A stretch of DNA of 51,351 nucleotides from UBA5109 sp965662565 (GTDB lineage Bacteria > Pseudomonadota > Gammaproteobacteria > Pseudomonadales > Pseudohongiellaceae), in assembly GCA_965662565.1 (NCBI GenBank), contig CBFIHS010000010.1, forward strand, positions 1 to 51,351, read 5' to 3'. The notes under the pieces are model-generated. The model was not told where the DNA came from. It did not search any database and saw only the letters and a program-made list of their open reading frames with translations. Every line of letters starts with the position of its first letter. Position 1 is the first letter of the stretch. The position numbers and the translations under genes are program-made. Shown here piece after piece: positions 43,614 to 51,351 of this stretch.

Positions 43614-44291
43614 ATGACCCAAGACGAGTTAAAACAAGCTGTTGCACAAGCGGCATTCGATAGAATTCAAGCTCACTTACATCATGATAGCGTCATCGGG
43701 GTCGGAACCGGCTCAACAGCAAATTTATTCATCGAGTGCCTAGCTCAAGAAAAGCATAAAATTAATGCTACCGTTGCTAGCTCTGAAGAAACTAAGCGCC
43801 GCCTAGAGTCACACGGCATACCTGTTTACGACCTAAACAGTGTAGATGAAGTAACTGTTTACATAGATGGAGCGGATGAGGCAAACGAATACTTACAGCT
43901 TATCAAAGGTGGCGGCGCTGCCCTTACACGCGAAAAAATTATTGCTGCAGTAGCAAAAGAATTTATTTGTATTGCGGATGAGAGCAAGCTTGTTCCTGTG
44001 CTTGGTGCTTTTCCACTACCGGTTGAAGTTATTCCGATGGCCCGAAGTCATGTAGGACGCCAAATCGTAAAACTTGGCGGTGATCCTGTCTATCGAGAAG
44101 GTGTTGTAACAGACAATGGCAACATCATCATCGATATCTATAACATGTCGATTACTGACCCAAGAAAACTTGAAAGCGATTTAAATCAAATCGTAGGCCT
44201 TGTTACGAATGGTTTATTTGCACAACGCCCTGCTGACATCTTGCTGCTTGGCAAATCAGAAGGAGTAATAGAGCTTGGTGCTCCCGAATAA
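43614..44291 (+). CDS. rpiA: Ribose-5-phosphate isomerase A
   Basis: 225 residues. Signature segments: VIGVGTGSTANLFIECLA (phosphate site), VASSEETKRRLESHGIPV, YIDGADEANEYLQLIKGGGAALTREKI (catalytic Asp/Glu/Lys area) and the closing SEGVIEL. It interconverts ribose-5-P and ribulose-5-P in the pentose-phosphate pathway. Single gene with a long 5' spacer. It complements the tktA gene at the right end of the window, since both act in the non-oxidative branch. ilvA, its frequent neighbour, is not seen. Confidence 0.96.
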   Translation: MTQDELKQAVAQAAFDRIQAHLHHDSVIGVGTGSTANLFIECLAQEKHKINATVASSEETKRRLESHGIPVYDLNSVDEVTVYIDGADEANEYLQLIKGGGAALTREKIIAAVAKEFICIADESKLVPVLGAFPLPVEVIPMARSHVGRQIVKLGGDPVYREGVVTDNGNIIIDIYNMSITDPRKLESDLNQIVGLVTNGLFAQRPADILLLGKSEGVIELGAPE

Positions 44292-44404
44292 GCTTATTGC
44301 AAACAATTACTCAGAGCTTCGGCTCACCATTTGAAACCGATAGTGATCGAACCTGGGGCCTAAGCTCTCTAAGAGATATCAATAACAAGGCATAAAAAAC
44401 CTCT

Positions 44405-45349
44405 ATGATTGAATCTGACCTAGCCTTAGTAATTTCACAGAACGTTCTCTCTATGGATTTGTTTGGCATATCCTCGGCAGCTTTAGGACGTTATGCTTTA
44501 TTGTTTATTATGTTCACTATGGGGCTTTCTTTAAAACGCTCTGACTTCAGGGAGTTACTGTTACAACCCCTGCCCATTAGTATTGGCCTGATCGGGCAAT
44601 TAGCATTCTTGCCCATGGTCACTTTTTTACTGGTTTTTATTTTTTCGCCTCCCACCTCTGTTGCCTCAGGCGCCATCATCCTATCTTGCTGTCCAGGGGC
44701 AGCTTCATCGAATTATTTTGCTTTCTTGGCACGAGGTGACATTGCCCTCTCCGTTGTTCTAACAGCGATAAGCGGCATAGTAGTAGTCTTCAGCACACCG
44801 CTACTGATAAGCCTTGGTTTAAATTGGTTTGCAGAAGAAGGCCAGGACATTTCTTTACCTATATTACAAACCATGTATGAAATATTTTTACTATTGGTCG
44901 TGCCTGTTATTGCCGGCATGACACTTCGGAAAATGCTTGGTACAAAATACTCATTAATGCTTAGAGGCTTCACCTCCAGAGTTGCTTTTATAGGACTACT
45001 ACTGATTGTGATACTAGGCTTTATTGCTGTTATCGATTACATACCAGAATTAATGATGACCTTTGGTCTTATGGCGCTTGCTGTGAATATTATCAATATG
45101 TCTGCAGGTTTTGCATTGGCCAAAATATTAAAGGTAGGGGAAAAACAAACTCGTTCTATTACTCTTGAAATTGGCATACAAAATTTTTTGCTAGCAATGC
45201 TGATTTCACTTAATATACTTAAACTACCTGAATTTTCTGTCTTTGCTATAACCTATTTATTCATCTCTTATATAACAGGTTTTTCTTTTATCGTTTATTG
45301 TCGTTTTTTTAAAGACGCAAACTCATATTCCAACAACTCAAAATATTAA
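44405..45349 (+). CDS. BASS-family (bile acid:sodium symporter-like) transporter
   Basis: 314 residues, about 9-10 membrane helices. Family motifs: LFIMFTMGLSLKRSDF near the start and ILSCCPGAASSNYFAFLARGDIALSVVLTAIS in the middle, the BASS core. It is a sodium-coupled anion importer; organic acids are more likely than bile acids in this setting. Starts 113 bases after rpiA and is likely its own unit. Convergent with the aldo/keto reductase gene. Confidence 0.88.
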   Translation: MIESDLALVISQNVLSMDLFGISSAALGRYALLFIMFTMGLSLKRSDFRELLLQPLPISIGLIGQLAFLPMVTFLLVFIFSPPTSVASGAIILSCCPGAASSNYFAFLARGDIALSVVLTAISGIVVVFSTPLLISLGLNWFAEEGQDISLPILQTMYEIFLLLVVPVIAGMTLRKMLGTKYSLMLRGFTSRVAFIGLLLIVILGFIAVIDYIPELMMTFGLMALAVNIINMSAGFALAKILKVGEKQTRSITLEIGIQNFLLAMLISLNILKLPEFSVFAITYLFISYITGFSFIVYCRFFKDANSYSNNSKY

Positions 45350-45351
45350 TG

Positions 45352-45377
45352 AAGGTTAGAATTTAAAACTAACTTTT
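45352..45377. terminator. Weak bidirectional hairpin between BASS and aldo/keto reductase genes
   Basis: AAGGTTAG (45352-45359) and CTAACTTT (45369-45376) can pair over eight positions with one G-U. T-rich bases follow on the plus strand. The stem is AT-rich, so termination would be modest. Confidence 0.35.
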
Positions 45378-45385
45378 GACTAGAA

Positions 45386-46378
45386 TTATTCGAAGTTCTC
45401 GGTATCAATCTCTGCCATAGAGTCAGGTAAGTAGCGTTCACCATGGACCGTATTCTGATTAATCAATTTGTCTAACTTTTCGATTATCACTTTATCTAAT
45501 TTCAATTCCCCTGCCAGAAAATTTTCTTCTAAGTGCGATATAGAAGTCGTTCCAGGAATTGGAATGATGTGCTCACCCTTAGCTAATAACCATGCCAAGG
45601 CCAGCTGCGCGCGAGTGCAGCCTACGACTTCAGAGATCATAGAAAACTCTTCAAGCAAGGTAAGATTTTTGTCATAAGCTTCACCTTGGAAACGAGGCAT
45701 GCTGCTACGGATATCCCCTTTCGCAAGCTTATCTGGCACAAGGACAAGGTCGGTAAAGAAACCTCTTGCTAAGGGAGAGAAAGCTACATAGGCAATACCA
45801 AGCTCTTTGCACAATTCCAAGGAGGCTATTTCAGGGTTTCTCGACCACAAAGAATATTCGTTTTGTAAGGCCGCTATGGGATGGACTGCATGAGCTTGCT
45901 TCAGAGTTTGGGCTGAGACTTCTGATAAACCAATGTGCCCAATCTTACCTTCAGTAACCAAGTCTGAAAGAGCACCTACACTCTCTTCAATCGGCACCTT
46001 CTTATCCATTCTATGTAAGTAATAAAGATCAATATAGTCTGTTTGCAATCGGCGCAAGCTATCTTCACAGGTCTGCTCTAACACTTCCGGGCGTCCATTA
46101 ACTTCTCTTTGTCCGTCACTATTTTTAAATAATCCGCACTTACTGGCTAAAAAAAACTCAGCCCTTCTCTTGCTAACTACATCACCCAATAACTCTTCGT
46201 TGGCTCCAAAGCCATAAAGAGCTGCTGTATCTAAAAGTGTGTAACCTGCATCCAAGGCTGTGTTTAAGACACTCGAAGCCGCCTTTTTTTCTAGTGCACG
46301 TCCGTAGCCATGAGAAAGAGACATGCAGCCGAATCCTATAGCACTAACTTCAGTATTCGCGAGAGTTCGATAATGCAA
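45386..46378 (-). CDS. Aldo/keto reductase
   Basis: 330 residues of the (beta/alpha)8 AKR fold. Catalytic tetrad: Asp and Tyr in TLLDTAALYGFGANEELLG, Lys in FLASKCGLF and His in DLYYLHRMDKKVPIEE. The C-terminal NADPH pocket is IIPIPGTTSISHLEENFLAG. It reduces a carbonyl to alcohol; the substrate is not readable. The N-terminal YRTLANTEVSAIGFGCMSLSHGYG resembles AKR13/IolS-type enzymes. It sits 39 bases downstream of the fba terminator and is likely separately transcribed. Confidence 0.93.
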   Translation of the reverse strand: MHYRTLANTEVSAIGFGCMSLSHGYGRALEKKAASSVLNTALDAGYTLLDTAALYGFGANEELLGDVVSKRRAEFFLASKCGLFKNSDGQREVNGRPEVLEQTCEDSLRRLQTDYIDLYYLHRMDKKVPIEESVGALSDLVTEGKIGHIGLSEVSAQTLKQAHAVHPIAALQNEYSLWSRNPEIASLELCKELGIAYVAFSPLARGFFTDLVLVPDKLAKGDIRSSMPRFQGEAYDKNLTLLEEFSMISEVVGCTRAQLALAWLLAKGEHIIPIPGTTSISHLEENFLAGELKLDKVIIEKLDKLINQNTVHGERYLPDSMAEIDTENFE

Positions 46379-46404
46379 TTACAACTCCTAAAAAATTAAT
46401 CAAA

Positions 46405-46446
46405 AAATCTATAAAAAAAGCCTGAATCTTAAAAAAATTCAGGCTT
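46405..46446 (-). terminator. Intrinsic terminator of the tktA-epd-pgk-fba operon
   Basis: On the minus strand AAGCCTGAAT (46446-46437) pairs perfectly with ATTCAGGCTT (46427-46418) around a nine-base loop, followed by a T-run (TTTTTTTAT). It lies about 62 bases after the fba stop. The AT-heavy base and GC centre are typical. Confidence 0.9.
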
Positions 46447-46507
46447 AATAATTTTAGTCAAAAAAACAACAAGCCAAAGTGATTGGTGTTTCTCAAAGAG
46501 TAAACTA

Positions 46508-47575
46508 TTAATTTACTTTTGCGTCGTATTCTCCAGCAGTATATCGCTCAGACATTTCTTCAAGATTATAGATCTTACCAATCTTTGAAATTTGTCCGGC
46601 TGTTCCAAAAGCCTCTAAGCGATCTCGAACAATTCCTTTCATGGCGGTAATCGTTGGAGTTAGAAATTTTCTTGGATCAAACTCTGATTTATTTTCAGCC
46701 AAAAAGCGTCTTACCGCTCCAGTAGAAGCCAGTCTTAAATCTGTATCAATATTTACTTTTCTAACCCCATTCTTAATACCTTCCTGAATCTCTTCCACCG
46801 GCACACCATAAGTCTCAGGAATTTCTCCGCCAAACTCATTGATAATTGCCAACCATTCCTGCGGTACTGAAGAAGAACCGTGCATCACCAAATGCGTATT
46901 AGGAATACGATTATGGATTTCTTTAATACGTTCAATTGCCAGAATGTCACCTGTGGGTGGACGACTAAATTTGTAGGCCCCGTGACTCGTCCCAACAGCA
47001 ATTGCGAGTGCATCAACTTGTGTCGCTTCAACAAAACGGGCGGCCTCTTCAGGATCGGTCAGCAACTGCTCCATTGAAAGCTTACCTTCGGCGCCGTGAC
47101 CATCTTCTTCACCTGCCATTCCAGATTCAAGAGAACCTAGGCAACCTAACTCACCTTCGACTGAAACCCCACAGGCATGAGCCATTTTTACAGTAAGCGC
47201 GGTTACATCGACGTTGTAATCGAAATCCATAGGAGTTTTTCCGTCTTCACCTAAAGATCCGTCCATCATTACAGAAGAAAAGCCCAGTTGAATTGAGCGC
47301 TGACAAACGGCTGGTGAAACACCATGATCTTGATGCATCACAATTGGCACATGTGGAAATTCTTCAATAGCAGCCTGAATAAGGTATTTCAGAAAGTTTG
47401 AGCCAGCATATTTTCTTGCTCCAGCTGAAGCTTGCAAAATAACCGGACTGTTCATTTCATCAGCAGCCATCATAATAGCTCGAACTTGTTCCAGATTATT
47501 CACATTGAAAGCAGGAACGCCGTAGCCGTTTTCAGCAGCATGATCGAGCAATTGTCGTAAACTGATTAAAGCCAT
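46508..47575 (-). CDS. fba: Class II fructose-bisphosphate aldolase
   Basis: 355 residues, of the class IIB/Calvin-cycle-like subtype. Zinc ligands are in MHQDHGVSP, and the active-site segments are SVEGELGCLG, AIAVGTSHGAYKF, LVMHGSSSVPQEW and GVRKVNIDTDLRLA. It splits fructose-1,6-bisphosphate to GAP and DHAP, or makes it in gluconeogenesis. Ribosome site AAAGGA precedes the ATG at 47575. Last gene of the operon after pgk, with 66 bases between; the terminator lies directly downstream. Confidence 0.97.
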   Translation of the reverse strand: MALISLRQLLDHAAENGYGVPAFNVNNLEQVRAIMMAADEMNSPVILQASAGARKYAGSNFLKYLIQAAIEEFPHVPIVMHQDHGVSPAVCQRSIQLGFSSVMMDGSLGEDGKTPMDFDYNVDVTALTVKMAHACGVSVEGELGCLGSLESGMAGEEDGHGAEGKLSMEQLLTDPEEAARFVEATQVDALAIAVGTSHGAYKFSRPPTGDILAIERIKEIHNRIPNTHLVMHGSSSVPQEWLAIINEFGGEIPETYGVPVEEIQEGIKNGVRKVNIDTDLRLASTGAVRRFLAENKSEFDPRKFLTPTITAMKGIVRDRLEAFGTAGQISKIGKIYNLEEMSERYTAGEYDAKVN

Positions 47576-47641
47576 TATTTTTTCCTTTCTCTAAAATCTT
47601 TTAAATTTATTTAGTTATGTTCTATGTTTGAATTCTAAATA

Positions 47642-48826
47642 TTAAGTATTTGAAAGCGCTCTTTCTTGCAAGACCGCCACGGCAGGTAAAGTTTTACCCT
47701 CTACAAACTCCAAAAAGGCTCCACCACCTGTAGAAATATAAGAAATCTGATGACTAATCTCATATTTTTCAATTGCAGTTATGGTCTCACCCCCTCCTGC
47801 GATTGAATAGGCATCGCTTTGTGCAATCGCGCTTGCAACGGCCTCAGTACCAGCTGCAAAAGCATCAAACTCAAAAACGCCTAAAGGGCCATTCCAAAGA
47901 ATAGTCTTCATAGTGCCTATTGTTTCGACAAAGTCAGCTATTGTTTGAGGACCAATATCAAGAATCATATCATCCTCAGCAATATCAGCAATTGCCTTAA
48001 CTTCCGCAGCTGCTGACTCGGTAAACTCCTTAGCTACAGCGACATCCTTTGGTAAAGGAATATTTGTTAGATTCATAATTTCTCTAGCCTTATCGAGCAT
48101 CTCTTCTTCATACAGAGACTTACCTATTTTATAACCCGCCGCTGCCAAGAAGGTATTGGCTATGCCACCCCCAACGATCAGATGATCTACCTTATTCGCC
48201 AAGGCTTCTAAGACCATCAGTTTGCTGGAAACTTTAGCTCCACCAACAACAGCAAGCATTGGTTTTTCTGGCTTTGATAAGGCTTTATTTAAAGCGGCTA
48301 ATTCCGCTTCCAGCAATAAACCTGCGCAAGCCATTGGCGCAAACTTTGCCACCCCATGAGTGCTCGCTTGAGCACGATGTGCGGTACCAAAAGCATCCAT
48401 AACAAAAACGTCACACAAGCTGGCGTAGTACTTTGATAGATCGTCAGCGTTCGCTTTCTCTCCTTCATTACATCGGACATTTTCTAACAATACACAGGCG
48501 CCACTTTCAAGTTGCGCGGCCTGCTCACTGGAAAATTCACTAAACACATCAATAGAAAGATTCAATAGCTCAGATAGGTGTTCACCAACAGGAGCCAAAG
48601 ACGCTTCTTGTTGTTGCTCAATAGCCAAGCCTTCTTTTGGCCTACCTAAATGGGACATTAAGATAACGCTTGCACCTTGGCTAAGAGCAGATTGAATGGT
48701 GAGCAATGCTGCTCTAATGCGAGCATCGTTTAAAATAATTCCATCTTTGATAGGGACATTCAAGTCCTCTCGAATGAGAACTTTCTTACCCTTGAGATCA
48801 AGTTTTCTCATTGATAATACTGACAT
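47642..48826 (-). CDS. pgk: Phosphoglycerate kinase
   Basis: 394 residues. N-domain: KKVLIREDLNVPIKDGIILNDARIRAALLTIQ and LMSHLGRPKEG; C-domain: VVGGAKVSSKLMVLEALANKVDHLIVGGGIANTFL, NGPLGVFE and GGGETITAIEKY, the nucleotide loop. It interconverts 1,3-bisphosphoglycerate/ADP with 3-phosphoglycerate/ATP. Ribosome site AGGTG precedes the ATG at 48826. The C-terminus ends VLQERALSNT. 64 bases separate it from epd. The length is slightly short, as in other gammaproteobacteria. Confidence 0.97.
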   Translation of the reverse strand: MSVLSMRKLDLKGKKVLIREDLNVPIKDGIILNDARIRAALLTIQSALSQGASVILMSHLGRPKEGLAIEQQQEASLAPVGEHLSELLNLSIDVFSEFSSEQAAQLESGACVLLENVRCNEGEKANADDLSKYYASLCDVFVMDAFGTAHRAQASTHGVAKFAPMACAGLLLEAELAALNKALSKPEKPMLAVVGGAKVSSKLMVLEALANKVDHLIVGGGIANTFLAAAGYKIGKSLYEEEMLDKAREIMNLTNIPLPKDVAVAKEFTESAAAEVKAIADIAEDDMILDIGPQTIADFVETIGTMKTILWNGPLGVFEFDAFAAGTEAVASAIAQSDAYSIAGGGETITAIEKYEISHQISYISTGGGAFLEFVEGKTLPAVAVLQERALSNT

Positions 48827-48890
48827 TTTTACACCTACTTTTAACGCTTTCTTAATTTTTTATGCTTTTATTTATTGTAAAAATATTTAT

Positions 48891-49895
48891 TCATTCCAAT
48901 GAAGCAATATGCTCTGCCATATCAAGCATTCTATTTGCATAAGCCCATTCGTTATCAAACCAAATCAAAAGCTTCACTAAATGATTACCGCTGACTTTAG
49001 TCTGACCTAAATCAACAATTGCTGAGCGCGGATCATGATTGAAGTCACAGGAAGCCAAGGGTTCTTCGGTATAGCCTAATATATTTGGCAAACCAGCTTG
49101 CGAAGCGGCTTTAATAATTTCATTCACCGACTCCATGTTACAGGCTGTTTTAACACTTACCGTTAAGTCTATGGCCGAGACATTTACAGTAGGAACACGA
49201 ATTGCCTGCGCCGCAAACTTGCCTGCCATCTCAGGAAGAATACGTTCAATACCTTTTGCTAAGGCAGTTTCAACAGGAATAATTGATTGAAAAGCACTGC
49301 GTGTCAGCCGCAAATTATTTGGATGGTAGGCATCTATTAAAGGCTGATCATTCATCGCAGAATGAATTGTTGTGATCGAACCATTTTCGATGCCTAGAGC
49401 ATCATCCAGGCATTTGATCACTGGCACGGAACTGTATGTCGTGCACGAGGCACCCGAAATAACCGAATGTTCTTTCTTCAAAGCATCCTGATTGACACCA
49501 TAGATTATCGTTGCATCAACATCCTGACTGGCTGGATGTGAAAACAAAACCTTTCTTGCGCCGTTTGATAGATGTACTTCCGCTTCCGCCCTAGTTCCAT
49601 ACACACCCGTGCATTCCATTAATAGATCAATTCCCTGCCAGCTCAGTTCTTCAATGTTCTCGATTTGGGAAACGGCAAGTTCATCGTTGCCGATTTGCAA
49701 ATGCCCATTAGAAATTTTCACTTCGTTTTGGAAACGACCATGCGTACTGTCGTAACGAATTAGATGCGCAAGCATATCGAGATCAGCTAACTCATTAAGT
49801 CTGACAATCTCAATATCCTTGGAAGATGGACGCTCGTAATAGGCACGAAGCACATTTCGACCAATGCGCCCCAACCCATTTATTGCTATTTTCAC
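48891..49895 (-). CDS. epd: Erythrose-4-phosphate dehydrogenase/GAPDH family protein
   Basis: 334 residues. The NAD-binding start is KIAINGLGRIGRNVLRAYY. The middle (ITTIHSAMNDQPLIDAYHPNN, SIIPVETALAKGIERILP, RVPTVNVSAIDLTVSV) and SCDFNHDPRSAIVDL with IWFDNEWAYANRMLD match Epd, not glycolytic GAPDH, and the tkt-epd-pgk position agrees. It would oxidise erythrose-4-phosphate for pyridoxal phosphate synthesis, though a GAPDH role is possible. The active-site loop reads ASCTTYSS instead of the usual SCTTNC: catalytic Cys is kept, Asn and the second Cys are changed. The ATG overlaps the tktA stop by four bases. Confidence 0.9.
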   Translation of the reverse strand: MKIAINGLGRIGRNVLRAYYERPSSKDIEIVRLNELADLDMLAHLIRYDSTHGRFQNEVKISNGHLQIGNDELAVSQIENIEELSWQGIDLLMECTGVYGTRAEAEVHLSNGARKVLFSHPASQDVDATIIYGVNQDALKKEHSVISGASCTTYSSVPVIKCLDDALGIENGSITTIHSAMNDQPLIDAYHPNNLRLTRSAFQSIIPVETALAKGIERILPEMAGKFAAQAIRVPTVNVSAIDLTVSVKTACNMESVNEIIKAASQAGLPNILGYTEEPLASCDFNHDPRSAIVDLGQTKVSGNHLVKLLIWFDNEWAYANRMLDMAEHIASLE

Positions 49896-51351
49896 AGACT
49901 CTCTATCGCTCTTAGTACATTCTCAGAGGTGAAGCCAAAATGCTCCATTACGACAGCACCAGGAGCCGACTCACCAAAAGAGCTCATCCCAATGACAAGC
50001 CCATCAAGGCCAAGGTATTTGTACCAATAATCTTGTTGAGCCGCCTCTACTGCTACGCGTTTTCTTACCGCCGCAGGTAGGACAGATTCTTTGTAGGCAT
50101 CGTCTTGAGCATCAAAGACGTCGGTAGAGGGCATAGACACAAGGCGCACTCTGATTCCTTTAGCCATAGCGTCTTGAACCGCAACCAAACTAATTGATAC
50201 TTCTGAACCCGTTGCGATAACAATAACATCTGGCTCACCTTCACAATCACAAAGAATATAAGCGCCTCTTGCAATATCACTTATTTGTTCTTGAGTTCGA
50301 GCATGATGTTGCAAACCTTGGCGAGAGAGTATCAAGGATGTTGGGCCGCTGTTGTTAAGGATAGCCGCCTTCCAGGCAACTGCTGTTTCGACCGCATCTG
50401 CGGGGCGCCAAACCGACATGTTTGGTGTTAAACGTAAATTACTGATTTGCTCAATGGCTTGGTGGGTTGGACCATCTTCACCCTGACCAATCGAATCATG
50501 TGTGTAAACCATAATGCTCTGCTGTTGCATTAAGGCTGCCATGCGCGCTGCATTTCGAGCATATTCCATGAAAATTAGAAAAGTGGCCCCATAAGGAATA
50601 AAGCCACCATGCAAGGCTATTCCATTATTAATTGCCAACATTCCAAATTCACGAACACCGTAATAAATGTAATTACCATCAATATCCTGGGAGATAGGTC
50701 GGCTACCTGACCAATTGGTTAAGTTTGAACCCGTCAGATCGGCTGAGCCACCAATCAATTCAGGCAAAATTTCTCCAAATGCGGCTATGGCATTTTGTGA
50801 AGCTTTTCGGGAAGCAATGCTTTCAGCTTTTTCGGCGCACTGCTGAATGTAAGCATCAGCCTGCTCAGCAAAATCTCCGCGCACTTGACCACTGACCCTT
50901 CGCATAAACTCCATTGCTAGATCGGGATATTCCTGTTCATACTGCATAAACATCGATTGCCAGTCGGCTTCCGCTTTTCTTCCCGTTTCCAGCGCATTCC
51001 AGGTCTGGTAAATTTCATCCGGAACCTCAAAAGGCGCGTGAGGCCAACCTAATGTCTCGCGAGTAGCTTTTATTTCATCATCACCTAAAGGCGCACCATG
51101 AGAACTTTCTTTTCCCTGTTTGTTTGGTGAGCCTTTACCAATAATTGTCTTACAGATAATCAGGCTGGGTTGGGCAGTATTTGCGCGAGCTTCTTTTATG
51201 GCTGCGGCAATTTCATCTGGGTTATGACCATCTACTTTTAGGGTCTGCCAGTTATAGGATTGGAAGCGCATAGCGGTATCATCGCTAAACCACTCTTGTA
51301 CATCACCATCTATGGAGATGCCATTGTCGTCATAAAAAACCACCAACTTAC
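49892..51351 (-). CDS. tktA: Transketolase, C-terminal part (cut by window edge)
   Basis: About 486 codons to the window end; the frame is open, so the gene goes on to the right, missing roughly 180 N-terminal residues. The visible part begins KLVVFYDDNGISIDG (ThDP domain end), has the pyrimidine domain YYGVREFGMLAINNGIALHGGFIPYGATF, the VYTHDSIGQGEDGPTHQAIEQ segment and the C-terminal VIATGSEVSISLVAVQ domain. It moves two-carbon units in the pentose-phosphate pathway. The TGA stop overlaps the epd ATG. Operon: tktA-epd-pgk-fba. Confidence 0.96.
   Translation of the reverse strand, partial: KLVVFYDDNGISIDGDVQEWFSDDTAMRFQSYNWQTLKVDGHNPDEIAAAIKEARANTAQPSLIICKTIIGKGSPNKQGKESSHGAPLGDDEIKATRETLGWPHAPFEVPDEIYQTWNALETGRKAEADWQSMFMQYEQEYPDLAMEFMRRVSGQVRGDFAEQADAYIQQCAEKAESIASRKASQNAIAAFGEILPELIGGSADLTGSNLTNWSGSRPISQDIDGNYIYYGVREFGMLAINNGIALHGGFIPYGATFLIFMEYARNAARMAALMQQQSIMVYTHDSIGQGEDGPTHQAIEQISNLRLTPNMSVWRPADAVETAVAWKAAILNNSGPTSLILSRQGLQHHARTQEQISDIARGAYILCDCEGEPDVIVIATGSEVSISLVAVQDAMAKGIRVRLVSMPSTDVFDAQDDAYKESVLPAAVRKRVAVEAAQQDYWYKYLGLDGLVIGMSSFGESAPGAVVMEHFGFTSENVLRAIESL

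Noticed and set aside
44306..44325. GAGC-TTCG-GCTC stem after rpiA as a terminator
   Set aside because: Four-base stem and no T-run behind it.
1..51351. Defence island, prophage, CRISPR or integron
   Set aside because: No repeats-spacer array, integrase, transposase, restriction or toxin gene seen; gene content is housekeeping plus transport.

Overview
The window is a chromosomal segment from a gammaproteobacterium, AT-rich by eye and probably a marine aerobic heterotroph. Several gene orders support this: ygfB-pepP-ubiH beside a ZapB-like gene, zapA, 6S RNA and ygfA/fau; tktA-epd-pgk-fba; an OmpW porin behind an FNR/ANR-type box; and a Fur-type box before an imelysin/cytochrome operon. I see no rRNA, tRNA, CRISPR array, insertion sequence, integrase or phage gene. 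Both ends cut genes: rhlE on the left and tktA on the right.

Layout. 1-3.6 kb: start of rhlE and two MFS exporters. 3.9-8.0 kb: a secreted ankyrin-repeat protein followed by a large DUF1592-type cytochrome lipoprotein, ending at a strong terminator shared with convergent ompW. 9.0-15.5 kb: M1 metallopeptidase, DUF6702 protein, a DsbD/ScsB-like disulfide reductase and a SelD-N-like flavoprotein. 15.6-19.1 kb: a decaying three-gene cassette, with an outer-membrane-barrel gene broken by two in-frame TAA codons, a methylamine-utilisation-type cupredoxin with an altered copper ligand, and an apparently intact class III adenylate cyclase. 19.3-21.75 kb: translation and folding genes (Sua5-type threonylcarbamoyl-AMP synthase, RlmA, SlyD-like isomerase).

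21.8-29.8 kb (minus strand): an apparently Fur-controlled operon read imelysin lipoprotein, di-heme DUF1111 protein, second imelysin, DUF1513 protein, MauG/CcpA-like di-heme protein, and finally an atypical MutS-family ATPase. 29.8-34.9 kb (minus): phoB-pstS-pstC-pstA-pstB-phoU, with no phoR. A DEAD-box helicase and a divergent PiT phosphate transporter follow, so high- and low-affinity phosphate uptake lie within about 8 kb.

38.0-46.4 kb: ubiquinone/peptidase/cell-division housekeeping genes, 6S RNA, folate salvage, rpiA, a 30-residue membrane protein not previously delimited here, a BASS-type transporter and an aldo/keto reductase. 46.4-51.35 kb (minus): the central-carbon operon tktA-epd-pgk-fba, closed by a clear intrinsic terminator.

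The points most worth a second look are the MutS-like ATPase at the end of the iron-responsive operon, the coordinated decay of the barrel/cupredoxin pair upstream of an intact cyclase, the well-positioned FNR and Fur sites, three short perfect tandem repeats (two in-frame in exported proteins, one in the phoB promoter region), and the ankyrin/DUF1592 pair joined by a perfect hairpin. All calls come from reading the sequence; no database search was run.
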